A stretch of 64,000 nucleotides of DNA from Burkholderia cepacia (GCF_029962485.1 NZ_CP073637.1:3100001-3164000), one strand, 5' to 3'; shown: positions 44,996 to 55,982, numbered from the stretch's first letter. Program-made: numbers and translations. The notes: a model not told the origin generated them from the sequence alone.

Positions 44996-45768
44996 ACGCG
45001 CTACCGAACCGCCAGCCGGCCGGCACCACGAGCTCGCTCGTCGTCCGCAACCTGAAGAAACGCTACGGCTCGCGCACGGTCGTCAAGGACGTGTCGCTCG
45101 ACGTGAAGAGCGGCGAAGTCGTCGGCCTGCTCGGCCCGAACGGCGCCGGCAAGACCACGTCGTTCTACATGATCGTCGGCCTCGTGCCGCTCGACGCGGG
45201 CGAGATCTCGCTGAACGGCAGCTCGATCAGCCTGCTGCCGATTCACAAGCGCGCGTCGCTCGGCCTGTCGTACCTGCCGCAGGAAGCGTCCGTGTTCCGC
45301 AAGCTCACCGTCGAGGAAAACATCCGCGCGGTGCTCGAGCTGCAGTACGGCGAAGACGGCAAGCGGCTGTCGAAGGACGCGATCTCGTCGCGCACCGAGG
45401 CACTGCTCGACGAACTGCAGATCGGCCACCTCCGCGAGAACCCCGCGCTGTCGCTGTCGGGCGGTGAGCGACGCCGCGTCGAAATCGCACGCGCGCTCGC
45501 GACCAACCCGAACTTCATCCTGCTCGACGAACCGTTCGCCGGTGTCGACCCGATCGCGGTGCTCGAGATCCAGAAGATCGTCAAGTTCCTGAAGCAGCGC
45601 AACATCGGCGTGCTGATCACCGATCACAACGTCCGCGAAACGCTCGGCATCTGCGATCACGCGTACATCATCAGCGACGGCTCGGTGCTCGCCGCCGGCG
45701 CACCGAGCGAAATCATCGAAAACGAAAGCGTGCGCCGCGTGTACCTCGGCGAACACTTCCGCATGTAA
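44992..45768 (+). CDS. lptB: LPS export ABC transporter ATP-binding protein
   Basis: This 258-residue ABC ATPase powers LPS extraction. Walker A is [12 protein letters not shown] near residue 45, the Q-loop region is [18 protein letters not shown], the signature is [17 protein letters not shown] near 150, Walker B is [15 protein letters not shown], and the switch His is in [13 protein letters not shown] overlaps the lptA stop (ATGA). A 15-residue N-terminal extension precedes the core. Confidence 0.96.
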   Translation: MNALPNRQPAGTTSSLVVRNLKKRYGSRTVVKDVSLDVKSGEVVGLLGPNGAGKTTSFYMIVGLVPLDAGEISLNGSSISLLPIHKRASLGLSYLPQEASVFRKLTVEENIRAVLELQYGEDGKRLSKDAISSRTEALLDELQIGHLRENPALSLSGGERRRVEIARALATNPNFILLDEPFAGVDPIAVLEIQKIVKFLKQRNIGVLITDHNVRETLGICDHAYIISDGSVLAAGAPSEIIENESVRRVYLGEHFRM

Positions 45769-45938
45769 CGCTCCCTCGTGGCTGGCTGCCCCCGCCCGGC
45801 ATCGCCGCGCGGGGCGGCTCCCCGCTTTGCAACCATGCCCGCGGCCATGCCTGCGGCCGGGCCGCGCGCCGCGCGTAATCGCGGATGGCTCAATGCGCCT
45901 GGGTCGTGGCAAACTGCCGGTATGACTCCCTCCTTGCC

Positions 45939-47444
45939 ATGAAAGCCAGCCTTCAACTCCGCCTGTCGCAACATCTGGCGCTGACGCCGCAGCTGCAGCA
46001 GTCGATCCGGCTCCTGCAGTTGTCGACGCTCGAATTGCAGCAGGAAGTCGCGATGGCCGTCGCGCAGAACCCGCTGCTCGAGAACGACGACGAATGGATC
46101 GCGAGCCCGCTGCGCGTCGCGGCGGACGGATCGCTGATCGCGCAGACGCCGCCCGCGCAGAACACCGAGCCGGCCTCGTCAAACGGCAGCAGCACGTCCA
46201 GTGATCGTACGGAGCGCGACGAGCGAGGCGGCGCCGACGATTACGACGGTTATGGGTCCGGCGACGGCAACGACGGCCCGCAATGGAATCTCGACGAGTT
46301 CGGCCGCGCGAGCGGCGCGTCCGACGACGACGATCTCCCACCGCTGCAGGTGCAGGAAGCCGCGACGTCGCTGCGCGACCACCTGTCCGCGCAGTTGCGC
46401 GTCACGCAGGCCGGCCCGCGCGATCGTGCGCTCGTGATGTTCCTGATCGAATCGCTCGACGACGACGGCTACCTGACCGCGACGCTCGACGAAGTGCTCA
46501 CCGACCTGCCGCCCGAGCTGGAAATCGACTGCGACGAACTGAACGCGGCGCTCGCACTGCTGCACAGCTTCGACCCGGCCGGCGTCGGCGCGCGCTCGGC
46601 GTCCGAATGCCTGAAGCTGCAGCTGCTGCGCCTCGATCCGTCCCCGACACGCACGCTCGCGCTCGAGATCGTGTCGCAGCATCTCGAACTGCTCGCCGCC
46701 CGCGATTTCACACGGTTGCGCAAGCACCTGAAGGCAAGCGACGACGCGCTGCGCGACGCGCATGCGCTGATCCGCTCGCTGGAGCCGTTCCCCGGCGCCG
46801 CGTACGGCAAGGCCGAGGCCGACTACGTCGTGCCCGACATCATCGTGAAGAAGGCCGGCCAGGGATGGCTCGCGGAGCTCAATCCGGAGGTCGTGCCGCG
46901 CCTGCGGATCAACAACCTGTACGCGAACATCCTGCGCAACAGCCGCGGGGATCCGTCGGCCGGTTCGCTGAAGCAACAGCTCCAGGAAGCGCGCTGGCTG
47001 ATCAAGAATATCCAGCAGCGATTCGACACGATCCTGCGTGTCGCGCAGGCTATTGTCGAGCGTCAGAAGAACTTCTTTGCGCACGGTGAAATTGCCATGC
47101 GCCCCTTGGTTTTGCGGGAAATAGCTGATACGCTGGGCCTACACGAGTCGACTGTCAGCCGTGTGACAACCGGGAAGTACATGCTGACCCCGTTCGGGAC
47201 GCTTGAATTTAAGTACTTCTTCGGATCTCACGTCTCGACCGACACCGGTGGCGCCGCTTCGTCGACCGCCATCCGAGCCCTGATCAAGCAACTGATAGGA
47301 GCTGAAGACCCAAAATCGCCACTTTCGGATAGCCGCATTGCCGAGCTGCTGGCAGAACAGGGGTTCGTGGTCGCGCGCCGCACGGTTGCGAAATATCGCG
47401 AAGCCCTCAAGATCCCGGCCGTCAATCTGCGAAAGTCTCTTTAG
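45939..47444 (+). CDS. rpoN: RNA polymerase sigma-54 factor
   Basis: This 501-residue sigma-54 controls nitrogen, motility and other enhancer-dependent promoters. The Gln/Leu-rich activator-interacting region I is at the N-terminus ([20 protein letters not shown]). An acidic, variable region II covers about residues 60-145, the core-binding domain follows, and the HTH is near residue 395 ([16 protein letters not shown]). The RpoN box is [10 protein letters not shown] near 485. The ATG at 45939 gives the standard opening [18 protein letters not shown]. The last 400 bases have clearly lower GC and many codons rare in the rest of the gene (ATA, TTG, CTA), which may reflect promoters for hpf or a conserved feature. 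Confidence 0.96.
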   Translation: MKASLQLRLSQHLALTPQLQQSIRLLQLSTLELQQEVAMAVAQNPLLENDDEWIASPLRVAADGSLIAQTPPAQNTEPASSNGSSTSSDRTERDERGGADDYDGYGSGDGNDGPQWNLDEFGRASGASDDDDLPPLQVQEAATSLRDHLSAQLRVTQAGPRDRALVMFLIESLDDDGYLTATLDEVLTDLPPELEIDCDELNAALALLHSFDPAGVGARSASECLKLQLLRLDPSPTRTLALEIVSQHLELLAARDFTRLRKHLKASDDALRDAHALIRSLEPFPGAAYGKAEADYVVPDIIVKKAGQGWLAELNPEVVPRLRINNLYANILRNSRGDPSAGSLKQQLQEARWLIKNIQQRFDTILRVAQAIVERQKNFFAHGEIAMRPLVLREIADTLGLHESTVSRVTTGKYMLTPFGTLEFKYFFGSHVSTDTGGAASSTAIRALIKQLIGAEDPKSPLSDSRIAELLAEQGFVVARRTVAKYREALKIPAVNLRKSL

Positions 47445-47602
47445 GCCTGCTGCCTGCCCGGCGGCAGGCGTGTTCCGGCCACCGCGCACACGGGGAACAG
47501 GCCGGGCGACCTGTCAGCGATACGCCGCCACGTGCGGCAGGGGCAAGTCGACCGGAGCGCCGCCTCGATGCGGCCGGGTGGTCACTCGCTTGGAGAAGCA
47601 CT

Positions 47603-47962
47603 ATGAACCTGAAGATCAGTGGACATCATCTCGAAGTCACGCCTGCAATTCGCGAATACGTGATCACCAAGCTGGACCGGGTGCTACGGCATAGCGATCA
47701 GGTGATCGATGGCACTGTGATCCTCTCGGTCGACAATCACAAGGAAAAGGACAAGCAGCAGCGCGCGGAAATCAACCTGCACCTGAAGGGCAAGGACATC
47801 TTCGTCGAAAGCGCGAACGGCAACCTGTACGCTGCGATCGATTTGCTGATCGACAAGCTGGATCGCCAGGTCGTCAAGCACATGGAGCGCCTGCAAACGC
47901 ACGCGCACGACCCGATCAAGCTTCAACCGTCGATCGACCAGATCGAACTGCCGCCGCAATAA
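47603..47962 (+). CDS. hpf: Ribosome hibernation promoting factor
   Basis: This 119-residue HPF/YfiA-family protein has the beta-alpha-beta-beta-beta-alpha fold, opening [20 protein letters not shown], with [19 protein letters not shown] in the second helix. It inactivates 70S ribosomes (100S dimer formation) in starvation. It is the short form without a C-terminal dimerisation domain. It lies 158 bases after rpoN, as in enterobacteria, and ends before a strong terminator. Confidence 0.93.
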   Translation: MNLKISGHHLEVTPAIREYVITKLDRVLRHSDQVIDGTVILSVDNHKEKDKQQRAEINLHLKGKDIFVESANGNLYAAIDLLIDKLDRQVVKHMERLQTHAHDPIKLQPSIDQIELPPQ

Positions 47963-47983
47963 CCTTTACTGCAACACGCACGC

Positions 47984-48009
47984 CGCCCGGTTCGCCGGGC
48001 GTTTTTTTT
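47984..48009 (+). terminator. Rho-independent terminator after hpf
   Basis: CGCCCGG and CCGGGCG form a 7-bp stem around TTCG, followed by eight T residues. Confidence 0.93.
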
Positions 48010-48070
48010 GCGACTCCGCGCTATGGTGCAACCGGTCCGACCGTGCCGCGCCACGCACGCGGCTGTGCTC

Positions 48071-48076
48071 TATAAT
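48071..48076 (+). promoter_or_regulatory. Consensus -10 element upstream of ptsN
   Basis: A perfect TATAAT lies 140 bases before the ptsN start, just after the hpf terminator. No good -35 is visible at 17 bases. It suggests a long ptsN leader of about 130 bases. Confidence 0.5.
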
Positions 48077-48214
48077 GTTTCGGTTATCGCCGGGGGGCGT
48101 TGGGTGCGGTAGCTGCGTAGCAGGTTGCCGATGCCACATGCCTTGATATCACCGAACATGGAAAATCAGTCTGCCGCAGCAAGGAGACCCCAGGCCGCCC
48201 AATCGCCTGCCAAC

Positions 48215-48670
48215 ATGAATCGCCTAGCCAAAATCCTGCCCATAGAGAACGTCGTCATCGACCTCTCAGTCACCAGCAAGAAACGCGTCTTCGAACAAGC
48301 CGGGCTGATGTTCGAGAATCAGAACGGCATCGCCCGCAGCACCGTCACGGACAACCTGTTCGCGCGGGAGCGCCTCGGTTCGACCGGGCTCGGCGAAGGG
48401 GTCGCGATTCCGCACGGTCGCATCAAGGGTCTCAAGCACCCGCTCGCCGCGTTCGTCCGCCTCGCCGATGCCATCCCGTTCGAAGCGCCCGACGGCCAGC
48501 CGGTCGGCCTCCTGATCTTCCTGCTCGTCCCCGAGCAAGCCACCCAGCAGCACCTCGAGATCCTGTCGGAAATCGCGCAACTGCTATCCGATCGCGACGC
48601 GCGCGAGCGTCTGCACAACGAAACGGATATCGCCGAGTTGCATCGCCTGCTCACTCAGTGGCAACCTTGA
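48215..48670 (+). CDS. ptsN: Nitrogen-PTS EIIA component
   Basis: This 151-residue EIIA-Ntr protein has the phosphorylated His in GVAIPHGRIKGLKHPL near residue 66 and FLLVPEQATQQHLEILSEIA near 105. It is the last phosphocarrier of the nitrogen PTS, regulating K+ uptake and other pathways. The ATG at 48215 gives the family opening MNRLAKILPIENVVIDLSV, but the only strong AAGGAG lies about 30 bases upstream. A longer form from 48158 is therefore possible. It sits between hpf and hprK. Confidence 0.93.
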   Translation: MNRLAKILPIENVVIDLSVTSKKRVFEQAGLMFENQNGIARSTVTDNLFARERLGSTGLGEGVAIPHGRIKGLKHPLAAFVRLADAIPFEAPDGQPVGLLIFLLVPEQATQQHLEILSEIAQLLSDRDARERLHNETDIAELHRLLTQWQP

Positions 48671-48799
48671 GTTGATCCGGGCGGAATTTTTTCCGGTACG
48701 AGGCGGCACATGCCGCCGTCCAGGGCCGCCCGGCGCCGGCTCGGCATGGCGACGCCCGTCGCCGCGCGCATGCACCGGCTCATTGGAGTGACGAGAGTC

Positions 48800-49768
48800 A
48801 TGGATACGTCCAGCATCAACGCCCAGAGCATCTTCGACGACAACGCGGCCACGCTGAAACTGAGCTGGCTGACGGGGCATGAAGGCTGGGAGCGCGGCTT
48901 TTCCGCCGACACGGTCGGCAATGCGACGTCGAGCGCCGACCTTGTCGGCCACCTGAACCTGATCCACCCGAACCGGATCCAGGTGCTCGGCGAAGCCGAG
49001 ATCGACTACTACCAGCGGCAGACCGACGAAGACCGCTCGCGCCACATGGCCGAGCTGATCGCGCTCGAACCGCCGTTCCTCGTCGTCGCCGGCGGCGCCG
49101 CGGCCCCGCCCGAGCTCGTGCTGCGCTGCACGCGCTCGTCCACCCCGCTGTTCACGACGCCGATGTCAGCCGCCGCGGTGATCGACAGCCTGCGGCTCTA
49201 CATGTCGCGCATCCTCGCGCCGCGCGCGACGCTGCATGGCGTGTTCATCGACATCCTCGGGATGGGCGTGCTGCTGACCGGCGATTCGGGCCTCGGCAAG
49301 AGCGAACTCGGCCTCGAACTGATCAGCCGCGGCCACGGCCTCGTCGCCGACGACGCGGTCGATTTCGTTCGACTTGGCCCCGATTTCGTCGAAGGACGCT
49401 GCCCGCCGCTGCTGCAGAACCTGCTCGAAGTGCGCGGCCTCGGCCTGCTCGACATCAAGACGATCTTCGGTGAAACCGCCGTACGGCGGAAAATGAAGCT
49501 GAAGCTGATCGTCCAGCTCGTACGGCGCCCCGACGGCGAATTCCAGCGCCTGCCGCTCGAAAGCCAGACCGTCGACGTGCTCGGCTTGCCGATCAGCAAG
49601 GTCACGATCCAGGTCGCGGCCGGCCGCAACCTGGCGGTGCTGGTCGAGGCGGCCGTCCGGAACACGATCCTGCAGTTGCGCGGAATCGACACGTTGCGCG
49701 ATTTCATGGATCGGCAACGACTCGCGATGCAAGATCCCGACAGTCAGTTCCCCGGCAAACTGGTGTAA
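48800..49768 (+). CDS. hprK: HPr kinase/phosphorylase
   Basis: This 322-residue bifunctional enzyme phosphorylates and dephosphorylates HPr on Ser. The N-terminal domain covers residues 1-130. The Walker [10 protein letters not shown] is at 161-169, the signature [16 protein letters not shown] near 208, and a C-terminal [14 protein letters not shown] helix region near 270. HprK in proteobacteria without sugar PTS permeases is typically tied to the ptsN/rpoN block, as here. The start at 48800 has GAG-type ribosome sequence nearby. Confidence 0.95.
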   Translation: MDTSSINAQSIFDDNAATLKLSWLTGHEGWERGFSADTVGNATSSADLVGHLNLIHPNRIQVLGEAEIDYYQRQTDEDRSRHMAELIALEPPFLVVAGGAAAPPELVLRCTRSSTPLFTTPMSAAAVIDSLRLYMSRILAPRATLHGVFIDILGMGVLLTGDSGLGKSELGLELISRGHGLVADDAVDFVRLGPDFVEGRCPPLLQNLLEVRGLGLLDIKTIFGETAVRRKMKLKLIVQLVRRPDGEFQRLPLESQTVDVLGLPISKVTIQVAAGRNLAVLVEAAVRNTILQLRGIDTLRDFMDRQRLAMQDPDSQFPGKLV

Positions 49769-49843
49769 CCCGCACGCGCCGGCCGCGCAACGCCGACGCG
49801 TCGAGCCGGTGCTATGATGAAACGTCAGGATTCTCTGCTTCCC

Positions 49844-50752
49844 ATGCGCATTGTCCTTATCACCGGCATCTCCGGCTCAGGCAAATCCGTCGCGCTGAAC
49901 GCGCTCGAAGACGCAGGCTATTACTGCGTCGACAACCTGCCGCCGCACGTGCTCCCCGAACTCGCCCGCTACCTCGCCCAGAACGGCCAGCGTCGGCTCG
50001 CGGTCGCGATCGACGCGCGCTCGAGCGCGTCGCTCGACGAAATGCCCGGCCTGATCCGCGAACTGTCGGGCGAGCACGACGTGCGCGTGCTGTTCCTCAA
50101 CGCAAGCACCCAGGCGCTGATCCAGCGATTCTCCGAAACACGCCGCCGCCATCCGCTGTCCGGCTCGCTGTCGCACGATGCGGACGTCGGCCTGCTGTCG
50201 TCGCTCGAGGAGGCGATCGAGCGCGAGCGCGACCTCGTCGCGCCGCTCGCCGAATTCGGCCACCAGATCGATACGAGCACGCTGCGCGCGAACGTGCTGC
50301 GCACCTGGGTCAAGCGCTTCATCGAGCAGAAAGACAACGACCTGATGGTGATGTTCGAGTCGTTCGGCTTCAAGCGCGGCGTGCCGCTCGACGCCGACCT
50401 GATGTTCGACGTGCGCGCGCTGCCGAATCCGTACTACGACCACGAGTTGCGCCCGCTCACCGGGCTCGACCAGCCGGTCATCGCCTTTCTCGACGCACTG
50501 CCGATCGTCCACCAGATGATCGACGACATCCATGCGTTCCTGATGAAATGGCTGCCGCACTTCCGTGATGACAACCGCAGCTACCTGACCGTCGCCATCG
50601 GCTGCACGGGCGGCCAGCATCGCTCGGTGTTCATCGCGGAAACGCTCGCCGCGCGCCTTGCGCACGAGGCGAACGTGATCGTGCGGCATCGTGACGCGCC
50701 AGTGGATGTCGACGCGTCGTCGCGGCTCGTCTCCGAGGTCACCCGACCCTAG
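49844..50752 (+). CDS. rapZ: RNase adapter protein RapZ
   Basis: This 302-residue protein has a P-loop GISGSGKS at residues 8-15, [18 protein letters not shown] (family signature) near 22, [15 protein letters not shown] near 82, and a C-terminal domain with [19 protein letters not shown] near 245. In E. coli RapZ directs RNase E to GlmZ to control glucosamine-6-P synthesis. Its place after hprK/ptsN is conserved. The ATG at 49844 matches the usual start; an ATG at 49814 is in frame. Confidence 0.94.
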   Translation: MRIVLITGISGSGKSVALNALEDAGYYCVDNLPPHVLPELARYLAQNGQRRLAVAIDARSSASLDEMPGLIRELSGEHDVRVLFLNASTQALIQRFSETRRRHPLSGSLSHDADVGLLSSLEEAIERERDLVAPLAEFGHQIDTSTLRANVLRTWVKRFIEQKDNDLMVMFESFGFKRGVPLDADLMFDVRALPNPYYDHELRPLTGLDQPVIAFLDALPIVHQMIDDIHAFLMKWLPHFRDDNRSYLTVAIGCTGGQHRSVFIAETLAARLAHEANVIVRHRDAPVDVDASSRLVSEVTRP

Positions 50753-50779
50753 CGACGCCCGCTCCCTTGTCAGCGCGCC

Positions 50780-51415
50780 ATGTCCTCCCTATCGACCTCC
50801 CTGATCGACCTGCCGCTGTTTCCACTGCACACGGTATTGTTTCCGGGAGGCCTGCTCCCGCTCAAGGTGTTCGAGGCGCGCTATCTCGACATGTCCCGCG
50901 CGTGCCTGCGCGATGACGCGCCGTTCGGCGTGTGCCTGCTGAAGAGCGGGCCGGAGGTCGCGCAGGACGGTGCCGTGTCGGTGCCGGAGACCATCGGTTG
51001 CATGGCGCGCATCACCGAGTGCGATACCGGTGAATTCGGGATGCTGTATCTGCAGGCGGTCGGCACGCAGCGTTTCGAGCTGCTGTCGTATCGCGTGGAA
51101 GGCAACGGACTGCTGGTCGGCATCGCGGAGCCGCTGCCCGACGACATCCCGCTCGAAGGCGAGCAGACGCTCGCTCAATTCGGTTCGTGCGCCGAGGTGC
51201 TCGAGCGCATCATCAACGCGCTGAAGAAGTCCGATCCGGAGAAAATGCCGTTCGGCGAACCGTTCCGCCTCGACGATCCGAGCTGGGTGTCGAACCGCCT
51301 CGCGGAACTGCTGCCGCTCGACCTGCGTGCGCGGCAGAAGCTGATGGAGTTTCCGGACGTCGGCGCACGCATCGACGCCGTGCACCACGTGCTCGACCGG
51401 CACGGCTGGCTGTAA
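50780..51415 (+). CDS. LON peptidase substrate-binding domain protein
   Basis: This 211-residue protein is a stand-alone Lon N-terminal domain. It has LPLFPLHTVLFPGGLLPLKV at residues 11-30, FEARYLDMSRACL just after, and GCMARITECDTGEFGMLYLQ near 72. There is no ATPase or protease domain. Stand-alone LonSB proteins are widespread; their role is poorly defined. It starts 27 bases after rapZ and runs to a gene boundary with the convergent mutY. Confidence 0.88.
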   Translation: MSSLSTSLIDLPLFPLHTVLFPGGLLPLKVFEARYLDMSRACLRDDAPFGVCLLKSGPEVAQDGAVSVPETIGCMARITECDTGEFGMLYLQAVGTQRFELLSYRVEGNGLLVGIAEPLPDDIPLEGEQTLAQFGSCAEVLERIINALKKSDPEKMPFGEPFRLDDPSWVSNRLAELLPLDLRARQKLMEFPDVGARIDAVHHVLDRHGWL

Positions 51416-51465
51416 GCGTCACCGGCCCGGCGATTTCCGGGCAGCTCGGCGCCCTTCCCCCTTCG

Positions 51466-52572
51466 TTACAGCAGCGGCCCGCTCAGTGCGTCGAGCAGCT
51501 TGCGCACGGGCGCCGGCACGCCGTACGCATCGAGCCGGCTCAGCGGCACCCACGCGGTATCGGCGTCTCGTGCGGACGAAGGCAATCCGCCGCCGTCCGC
51601 CACGTCGCTCAGCCGCGGCTCGATCTCCAGCCGGAAATGCGTGAACGTGTGCATGAGCGGCGCGAGCGGCACCGTGCCGCCACCGCCGAAGCCGCGCGCG
51701 AGTTCCGCGAGTGCCGCATCGCCGTCCGCTTGCGGCAGGCTCCACAGCCCGCCCCAGATGCCGGTCGGCGGCCGCCGTTCCAGCAACACGGCGTCGCCGT
51801 CGCGCAGCACGAGCATCCAGGTCTTGCGCGTCGGCACGGCCTTCTTCGGCCGCGCGGCCGGCAGTTCGCGCTGGCGGCCCGTGGATTGCGCGACGCAATC
51901 GCCCGCGAACGGGCAGCGCGCGCAATCGGGCTTGCCGCGCACGCACAGCGTCGCGCCAAGATCCATCAGCCCCTGCGTATAGGCGCTCACGTCAGCCGCG
52001 TTCGCCGCGTCGGGCAGCAGCGATTCGGCGAGCGCCCACATGTCGTTCTCGACGCGCTTCTCGCCCGGAAACCCCTCGACGCCGAACACGCGCGCGAGTA
52101 CGCGCTTCACGTTACCGTCGAGAATCGTCGCGCGCGCGCCGTAGGCGAACGACGCGATCGCCGCGGCCGTCGAGCGGCCGATGCCCGGCAGTTCGGCCAG
52201 CGCGTCGGGCGTTGCCGGAAACGCGCCGCCATGCTCGGCAACGACGACCTGCGCGCAGCGATGCAGGTTGCGCGCTCGCGAGTAGTAGCCGAGCCCCGCC
52301 CACAGCGCCATCACGTCGTCGGTCGGCGCGGCCGCGAGCGCGGCGACGTCGGGGTAGCGTTCGAGAAAGCGCGTGTAATACGGAATGACGGTCGACACCT
52401 GCGTCTGCTGCAGCATGATTTCCGACAGCCAGATCCGGTATGGATCGCGGGTGTTCTGCCACGGCAGGTCGTGGCGGCCGTGCTCGCGCTGCCACGCGAC
52501 GAGGCGCGTGGCGAACGTGCGATGCAGCGGCGTGACGGGGAACGGAGCGGGGGCGATGCGGGGCGGCTTCAA
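51466..52572 (-). CDS. mutY: A/G-specific adenine DNA glycosylase
   Basis: This 368-residue enzyme removes A opposite 8-oxoG. It has WLSEIMLQQTQVSTVIPYY near residue 48, the catalytic Glu in that helix, the HhH motif LPGIGRSTAAAI near 128 with the catalytic Asp in TILDGNVKRV near 148, and the 4Fe-4S cluster with Cys spacing CVRGKPDCARCPFAGDC near 210. The C-terminal NUDIX-like domain recognises 8-oxoG (MHTFTHFRLEIEPR). It is 24 bases downstream of mutM on the same strand, so the two GO-repair enzymes are likely one operon. Confidence 0.95.
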   Translation of the reverse strand: MKPPRIAPAPFPVTPLHRTFATRLVAWQREHGRHDLPWQNTRDPYRIWLSEIMLQQTQVSTVIPYYTRFLERYPDVAALAAAPTDDVMALWAGLGYYSRARNLHRCAQVVVAEHGGAFPATPDALAELPGIGRSTAAAIASFAYGARATILDGNVKRVLARVFGVEGFPGEKRVENDMWALAESLLPDAANAADVSAYTQGLMDLGATLCVRGKPDCARCPFAGDCVAQSTGRQRELPAARPKKAVPTRKTWMLVLRDGDAVLLERRPPTGIWGGLWSLPQADGDAALAELARGFGGGGTVPLAPLMHTFTHFRLEIEPRLSDVADGGGLPSSARDADTAWVPLSRLDAYGVPAPVRKLLDALSGPLL

Positions 52573-52596
52573 GTTATCTAATCGTGAAAAATGGTT

Positions 52597-53424
52597 TCAA
52601 CGCTGGCAGGTCGGGCAGAAATAGGTCGATCGCTGGCCCTGCACGATCTGGCGGATCGGCGTGCCGCATACGCGGCACGGCTGGCCTGCACGGTCGTAGA
52701 CGAAGCAGTCGAGCTGGAAGTAGCCGCTTTCGCCGTTGCTGCCGACAAAATCGCGCAACGTGCTGCCGCCGCGCTCGATCGCGTCGGCAAGCGTCGCACG
52801 CACTGCGTCGGCCAGCCGCTCGTAGCGCGGCAGCGAGACCTTGCCGGCGGCCGTCGTCGGCCGGATGCCGGCACGAAACAGGCTCTCCGACGCATAGATG
52901 TTGCCGACGCCGACGACCATGTCGCCCGCGAGCAGCGCCTGCTTGACCGACACCGTGCGGCCGCGCGTGCGCGCGTGCAGCAGCGCGCCGGTGAACGCAG
53001 GCGAGAACGGCTCGACACCGAGGCTCGCGAGCAGCGGATGCGCGTGCACGTCGCCCGCTTCGCGCGGGTGCCACAGCACGGCGCCGAAGCGGCGCGGATC
53101 GCGGAACCGCAGCACGAATTCGTCGAAGATCCAGTCGATGTGGTCGTGCTTCGCGGCGACCGGCACGCCGGCCGCGGGCAACACGCGCAGCGTGCCCGTC
53201 ATGCCGAGATGGACGATGAACCAGCCGGCGTCGACCTCGAACAGCAGATACTTGCCGCGCCGCTCGACGGCGATCACCTCGCGCGCGCGCAACTGCTCGG
53301 CGAGCCCCGCCGGCACGGGCCAGCGCAGCATCGCGGTACGGACGTCGACACGCTCGACGCGGCGGCCTGCGACAAAGGGCTCGATGCCCCGGCGCGTGAC
53401 TTCGACTTCTGGCAACTCTGGCAT
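52597..53424 (-). CDS. mutM: Formamidopyrimidine-DNA glycosylase
   Basis: This 275-residue bifunctional glycosylase/lyase removes 8-oxoG and ring-opened purines. The catalytic N-terminus [15 protein letters not shown] is present (Pro at residue 2 after Met). The H2TH region is around [19 protein letters not shown] near 165, and the zinc finger at the end reads [12 protein letters not shown] then YFCPTCQR. The ATG at 53424 is required to expose the catalytic Pro; a start 27 bases earlier would block it. It reads divergently from the TPR gene at 53511. Confidence 0.96.
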   Translation of the reverse strand: MPELPEVEVTRRGIEPFVAGRRVERVDVRTAMLRWPVPAGLAEQLRAREVIAVERRGKYLLFEVDAGWFIVHLGMTGTLRVLPAAGVPVAAKHDHIDWIFDEFVLRFRDPRRFGAVLWHPREAGDVHAHPLLASLGVEPFSPAFTGALLHARTRGRTVSVKQALLAGDMVVGVGNIYASESLFRAGIRPTTAAGKVSLPRYERLADAVRATLADAIERGGSTLRDFVGSNGESGYFQLDCFVYDRAGQPCRVCGTPIRQIVQGQRSTYFCPTCQR

Positions 53425-53510
53425 GTTTTGCAGGTCTGAAACTGGATTCACGATCGTGCGTGTATTGTAGCGAGCGCGTTACAATCGGTTGAAACATCGA
53501 ACGGATTTCC

Positions 53511-55334
53511 ATGACCCTGCCCTCGAAGCTGCTTCAGAAGCGTCCCGCCGCCGTGCGCGGCGCGCGCGCCTTCCCGGTCCGCCGTGCACTCGGCGCCGCG
53601 TTGTTTGCCGCCTGGACCCTCACCGCCTTCCCGGCCCACGCGCAGGATCCGGCATCGGACGACGCGGAGTCGCAGGGCGCGTTCGAGCATGTGATGCCGG
53701 ACGAGCAGAAGAATCTCCCCGGTGTACCGCTGACGAGCCAGATCGTCTACCAGGTGCTCGCCGCCGAAGTCGCGCTCCAGCGCAACCAGCCGGCGCCGGC
53801 CTACCAGACCTACCTCGCGCTCGCCCGCGACACGCGCGATCCGCGCATGGCGCAGCGCGCGACCGAAATCGCGCTCGGTGCGCAGAGCCCGGCCGACGCG
53901 CTGTCCGCCGCGAACCTGTGGCGCCAGTACGCGCCGGATTCGAACCGCGCGTCGCAGGTCGACGCCGCGCTGCTGGTGCTCGCCGGCAAGCCGGCCGACG
54001 CGCAGCCGATGCTCGCGCGCGAGCTGTCCCGCGCGACCGGCGAGACGCGCGGCCCCGCGATCCTCGCGCTGCAGGCATTGCTCGTGCGCGGCTCCGACCG
54101 CGTCGGCGGCCTCGCGGTGCTGAAGGACATGCTGAAGAACGACATGAACCGGCCCGAGGCACAGCTCGCGATCGCGCGGCAACAGCTCGCGGTCGACGAC
54201 AAGGACGGCGCCGCGCAGTCGCTGAAGCAGGCGCTGGCGCTGCGCCCCGACTACCTGCCGGCGGCGCTGATGCTGTCGCAGATGGGCCCGGCGGAGCGCG
54301 CGGCCGGCATCGCGTCGTTCGAGAAATATGTTCAGCAGAATCCGAAGTCGCGCGATGCGCGGCTGGCGCTGTCGCAGCTGTATCTCGCCGACGATCGCCT
54401 CGAGGACGCGCAGAAGCAGTTCGAGACGATGCGCAAGCTCGACTCGAAGGATCCGACGCCGCTGATGGCGCTCGCGCTGATCAAGATCCAGCAGAAGAAG
54501 CTCGACGAAGCGACCGCCTACCTGAAGCAGTACGTGCAGCTCGGCGACAAGCAGCCGAACCTCGACGTCGGCCAGGGCTACATCTACCTCGCGCAGATCG
54601 CGATCGACCAGAACAACGACGCGCAGGCGTCGCAATGGCTCGACAAGGTCGACCAGACGAGCCAGCACTACCTGCCCGCGCAGATCACGCGCGCGCAGCT
54701 GCTGCAGAAACAGGGCAAGACCGACGAGGCGCGCAAGGTGCTCGACGACCTGCCGATCACCGATCCGCGCGACGCGGCCGTGGTCGCACGCACCGACGCG
54801 TCGATCCTGTTCACCGCGAAACGCTATCCGGAGGCCGAGGCACGGCTCGGGCAGGCGGTCCAGGACTTCCCGGACGATCCCGACCTGCGCTACGACTACG
54901 CGATGGCGGCCGAAAAGACCGGCCACTACACGACGATGGAAAAGCAGTTGCGCGAGCTGATCCGCACGCAGCCCGACAACCCGCAGGCGTACAACGCGCT
55001 CGGCTATTCGCTGGCCGACCGCAACCAGCGCCTGCCCGAAGCCAGCAAGCTGATCGACAAGGCGATGACGCTTGCGCCGAACGACGCCTACATCATGGAC
55101 AGCCTCGGCTGGGTGAAGTACCGGATGGGCGACACGGCCGGTGCGACGAAGGTCCTGCGGCGCGCGTACGAACTGCAGCCGAACGCCGAAATCGGCGCGC
55201 ACCTCGGCGAAGTGCTGTGGAAGAGCGGCGCGCAGGACGACGCGCGCACCGCGTGGCGTGACGCGCAGAAGCTCGAACCCGACAACGACACGCTCGTGCA
55301 GACGCTGAAGCGCCTCCAGGTCAACGGTCTCTGA
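53511..55334 (+). CDS. TPR-repeat periplasmic protein upstream of lolB
   Basis: This 607-residue protein has a signal peptide (ALGAALFAAWTLTAFPAHA-QD, cleavage near residue 45) and then TPR repeats over most of its length. They include VYQVLAAEVALQRNQPAPAY, LSQLYLADDRLEDAQKQFE and AYNALGYSLADRNQRLPEAS. A tetratricopeptide protein directly before lolB and ispE is conserved in beta-proteobacteria. It may help outer-membrane lipoprotein handling, but no function is established. The stop overlaps the lolB start (TGATG), showing translational coupling. Confidence 0.88.
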   Translation: MTLPSKLLQKRPAAVRGARAFPVRRALGAALFAAWTLTAFPAHAQDPASDDAESQGAFEHVMPDEQKNLPGVPLTSQIVYQVLAAEVALQRNQPAPAYQTYLALARDTRDPRMAQRATEIALGAQSPADALSAANLWRQYAPDSNRASQVDAALLVLAGKPADAQPMLARELSRATGETRGPAILALQALLVRGSDRVGGLAVLKDMLKNDMNRPEAQLAIARQQLAVDDKDGAAQSLKQALALRPDYLPAALMLSQMGPAERAAGIASFEKYVQQNPKSRDARLALSQLYLADDRLEDAQKQFETMRKLDSKDPTPLMALALIKIQQKKLDEATAYLKQYVQLGDKQPNLDVGQGYIYLAQIAIDQNNDAQASQWLDKVDQTSQHYLPAQITRAQLLQKQGKTDEARKVLDDLPITDPRDAAVVARTDASILFTAKRYPEAEARLGQAVQDFPDDPDLRYDYAMAAEKTGHYTTMEKQLRELIRTQPDNPQAYNALGYSLADRNQRLPEASKLIDKAMTLAPNDAYIMDSLGWVKYRMGDTAGATKVLRRAYELQPNAEIGAHLGEVLWKSGAQDDARTAWRDAQKLEPDNDTLVQTLKRLQVNGL

Positions 55335-55957
55335 TGCGGATGTTCCCGAAGCTTTCCCTGTCCTCCCGCGCGCAGCGCACGCTGGCCGCGGCCGGCGCGG
55401 CGCTCGCGCTCGCCGGTTGCGCGAGTACGCCGCCGTCGGCCAGCGCGCCGACGACGGGCGCGGTGCTGCAAACGGCCGCGACACACGCATACCATGGCCG
55501 CTTCGCGGTGCAGTACGACGACCGTCTCGGCAAGCAGCAGCACGTGTACGGCAACTTCGACTGGCAGGAGCACGGCGACGACGTGTCGCTCGAGCTGCGC
55601 AGCCCGCTCGGCCAGACGCTTGCGATCGTGAAATCGACGCCGCAGGCGGCCTCCCTCGAACTGCCGAACCGTCCGACGCAATACGCACCGGATGTCGGCG
55701 ACCTGATGCAGAAAACGCTCGGCTTCGAACTGCCGCTCGCCGGCCTGCGCTACTGGCTGCTGCCGACGGCCGCACCCGCGACGCAAGCGGAAACCGTGCG
55801 CGACCCGGCCGACAACACACGCGTCAAGCAGATCCGCCAGGACGGCTGGACGATCGACTACCTTGCCTACGCGGATGCCCCGGCCACGGGCGTCAAACGC
55901 GTCAACCTCGTGCGCGCGACACCGCCGCTCGATATCAAGCTCGTGCTCGACCAGTGA
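55334..55957 (+). CDS. lolB: Outer-membrane lipoprotein receptor LolB
   Basis: This 207-residue lipoprotein has a lipobox LAGC with the lipidated Cys at residue 29. The LolB half-barrel domain follows: [20 protein letters not shown], then [17 protein letters not shown] and [11 protein letters not shown]. LolB receives lipoproteins from LolA and inserts them in the outer membrane. It is coupled to the TPR gene upstream and ends 25 bases before ispE. Confidence 0.93.
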   Translation: MRMFPKLSLSSRAQRTLAAAGAALALAGCASTPPSASAPTTGAVLQTAATHAYHGRFAVQYDDRLGKQQHVYGNFDWQEHGDDVSLELRSPLGQTLAIVKSTPQAASLELPNRPTQYAPDVGDLMQKTLGFELPLAGLRYWLLPTAAPATQAETVRDPADNTRVKQIRQDGWTIDYLAYADAPATGVKRVNLVRATPPLDIKLVLDQ

Positions 55958-55982
55958 GCACCGGCCCAGCCCAGACATACGC

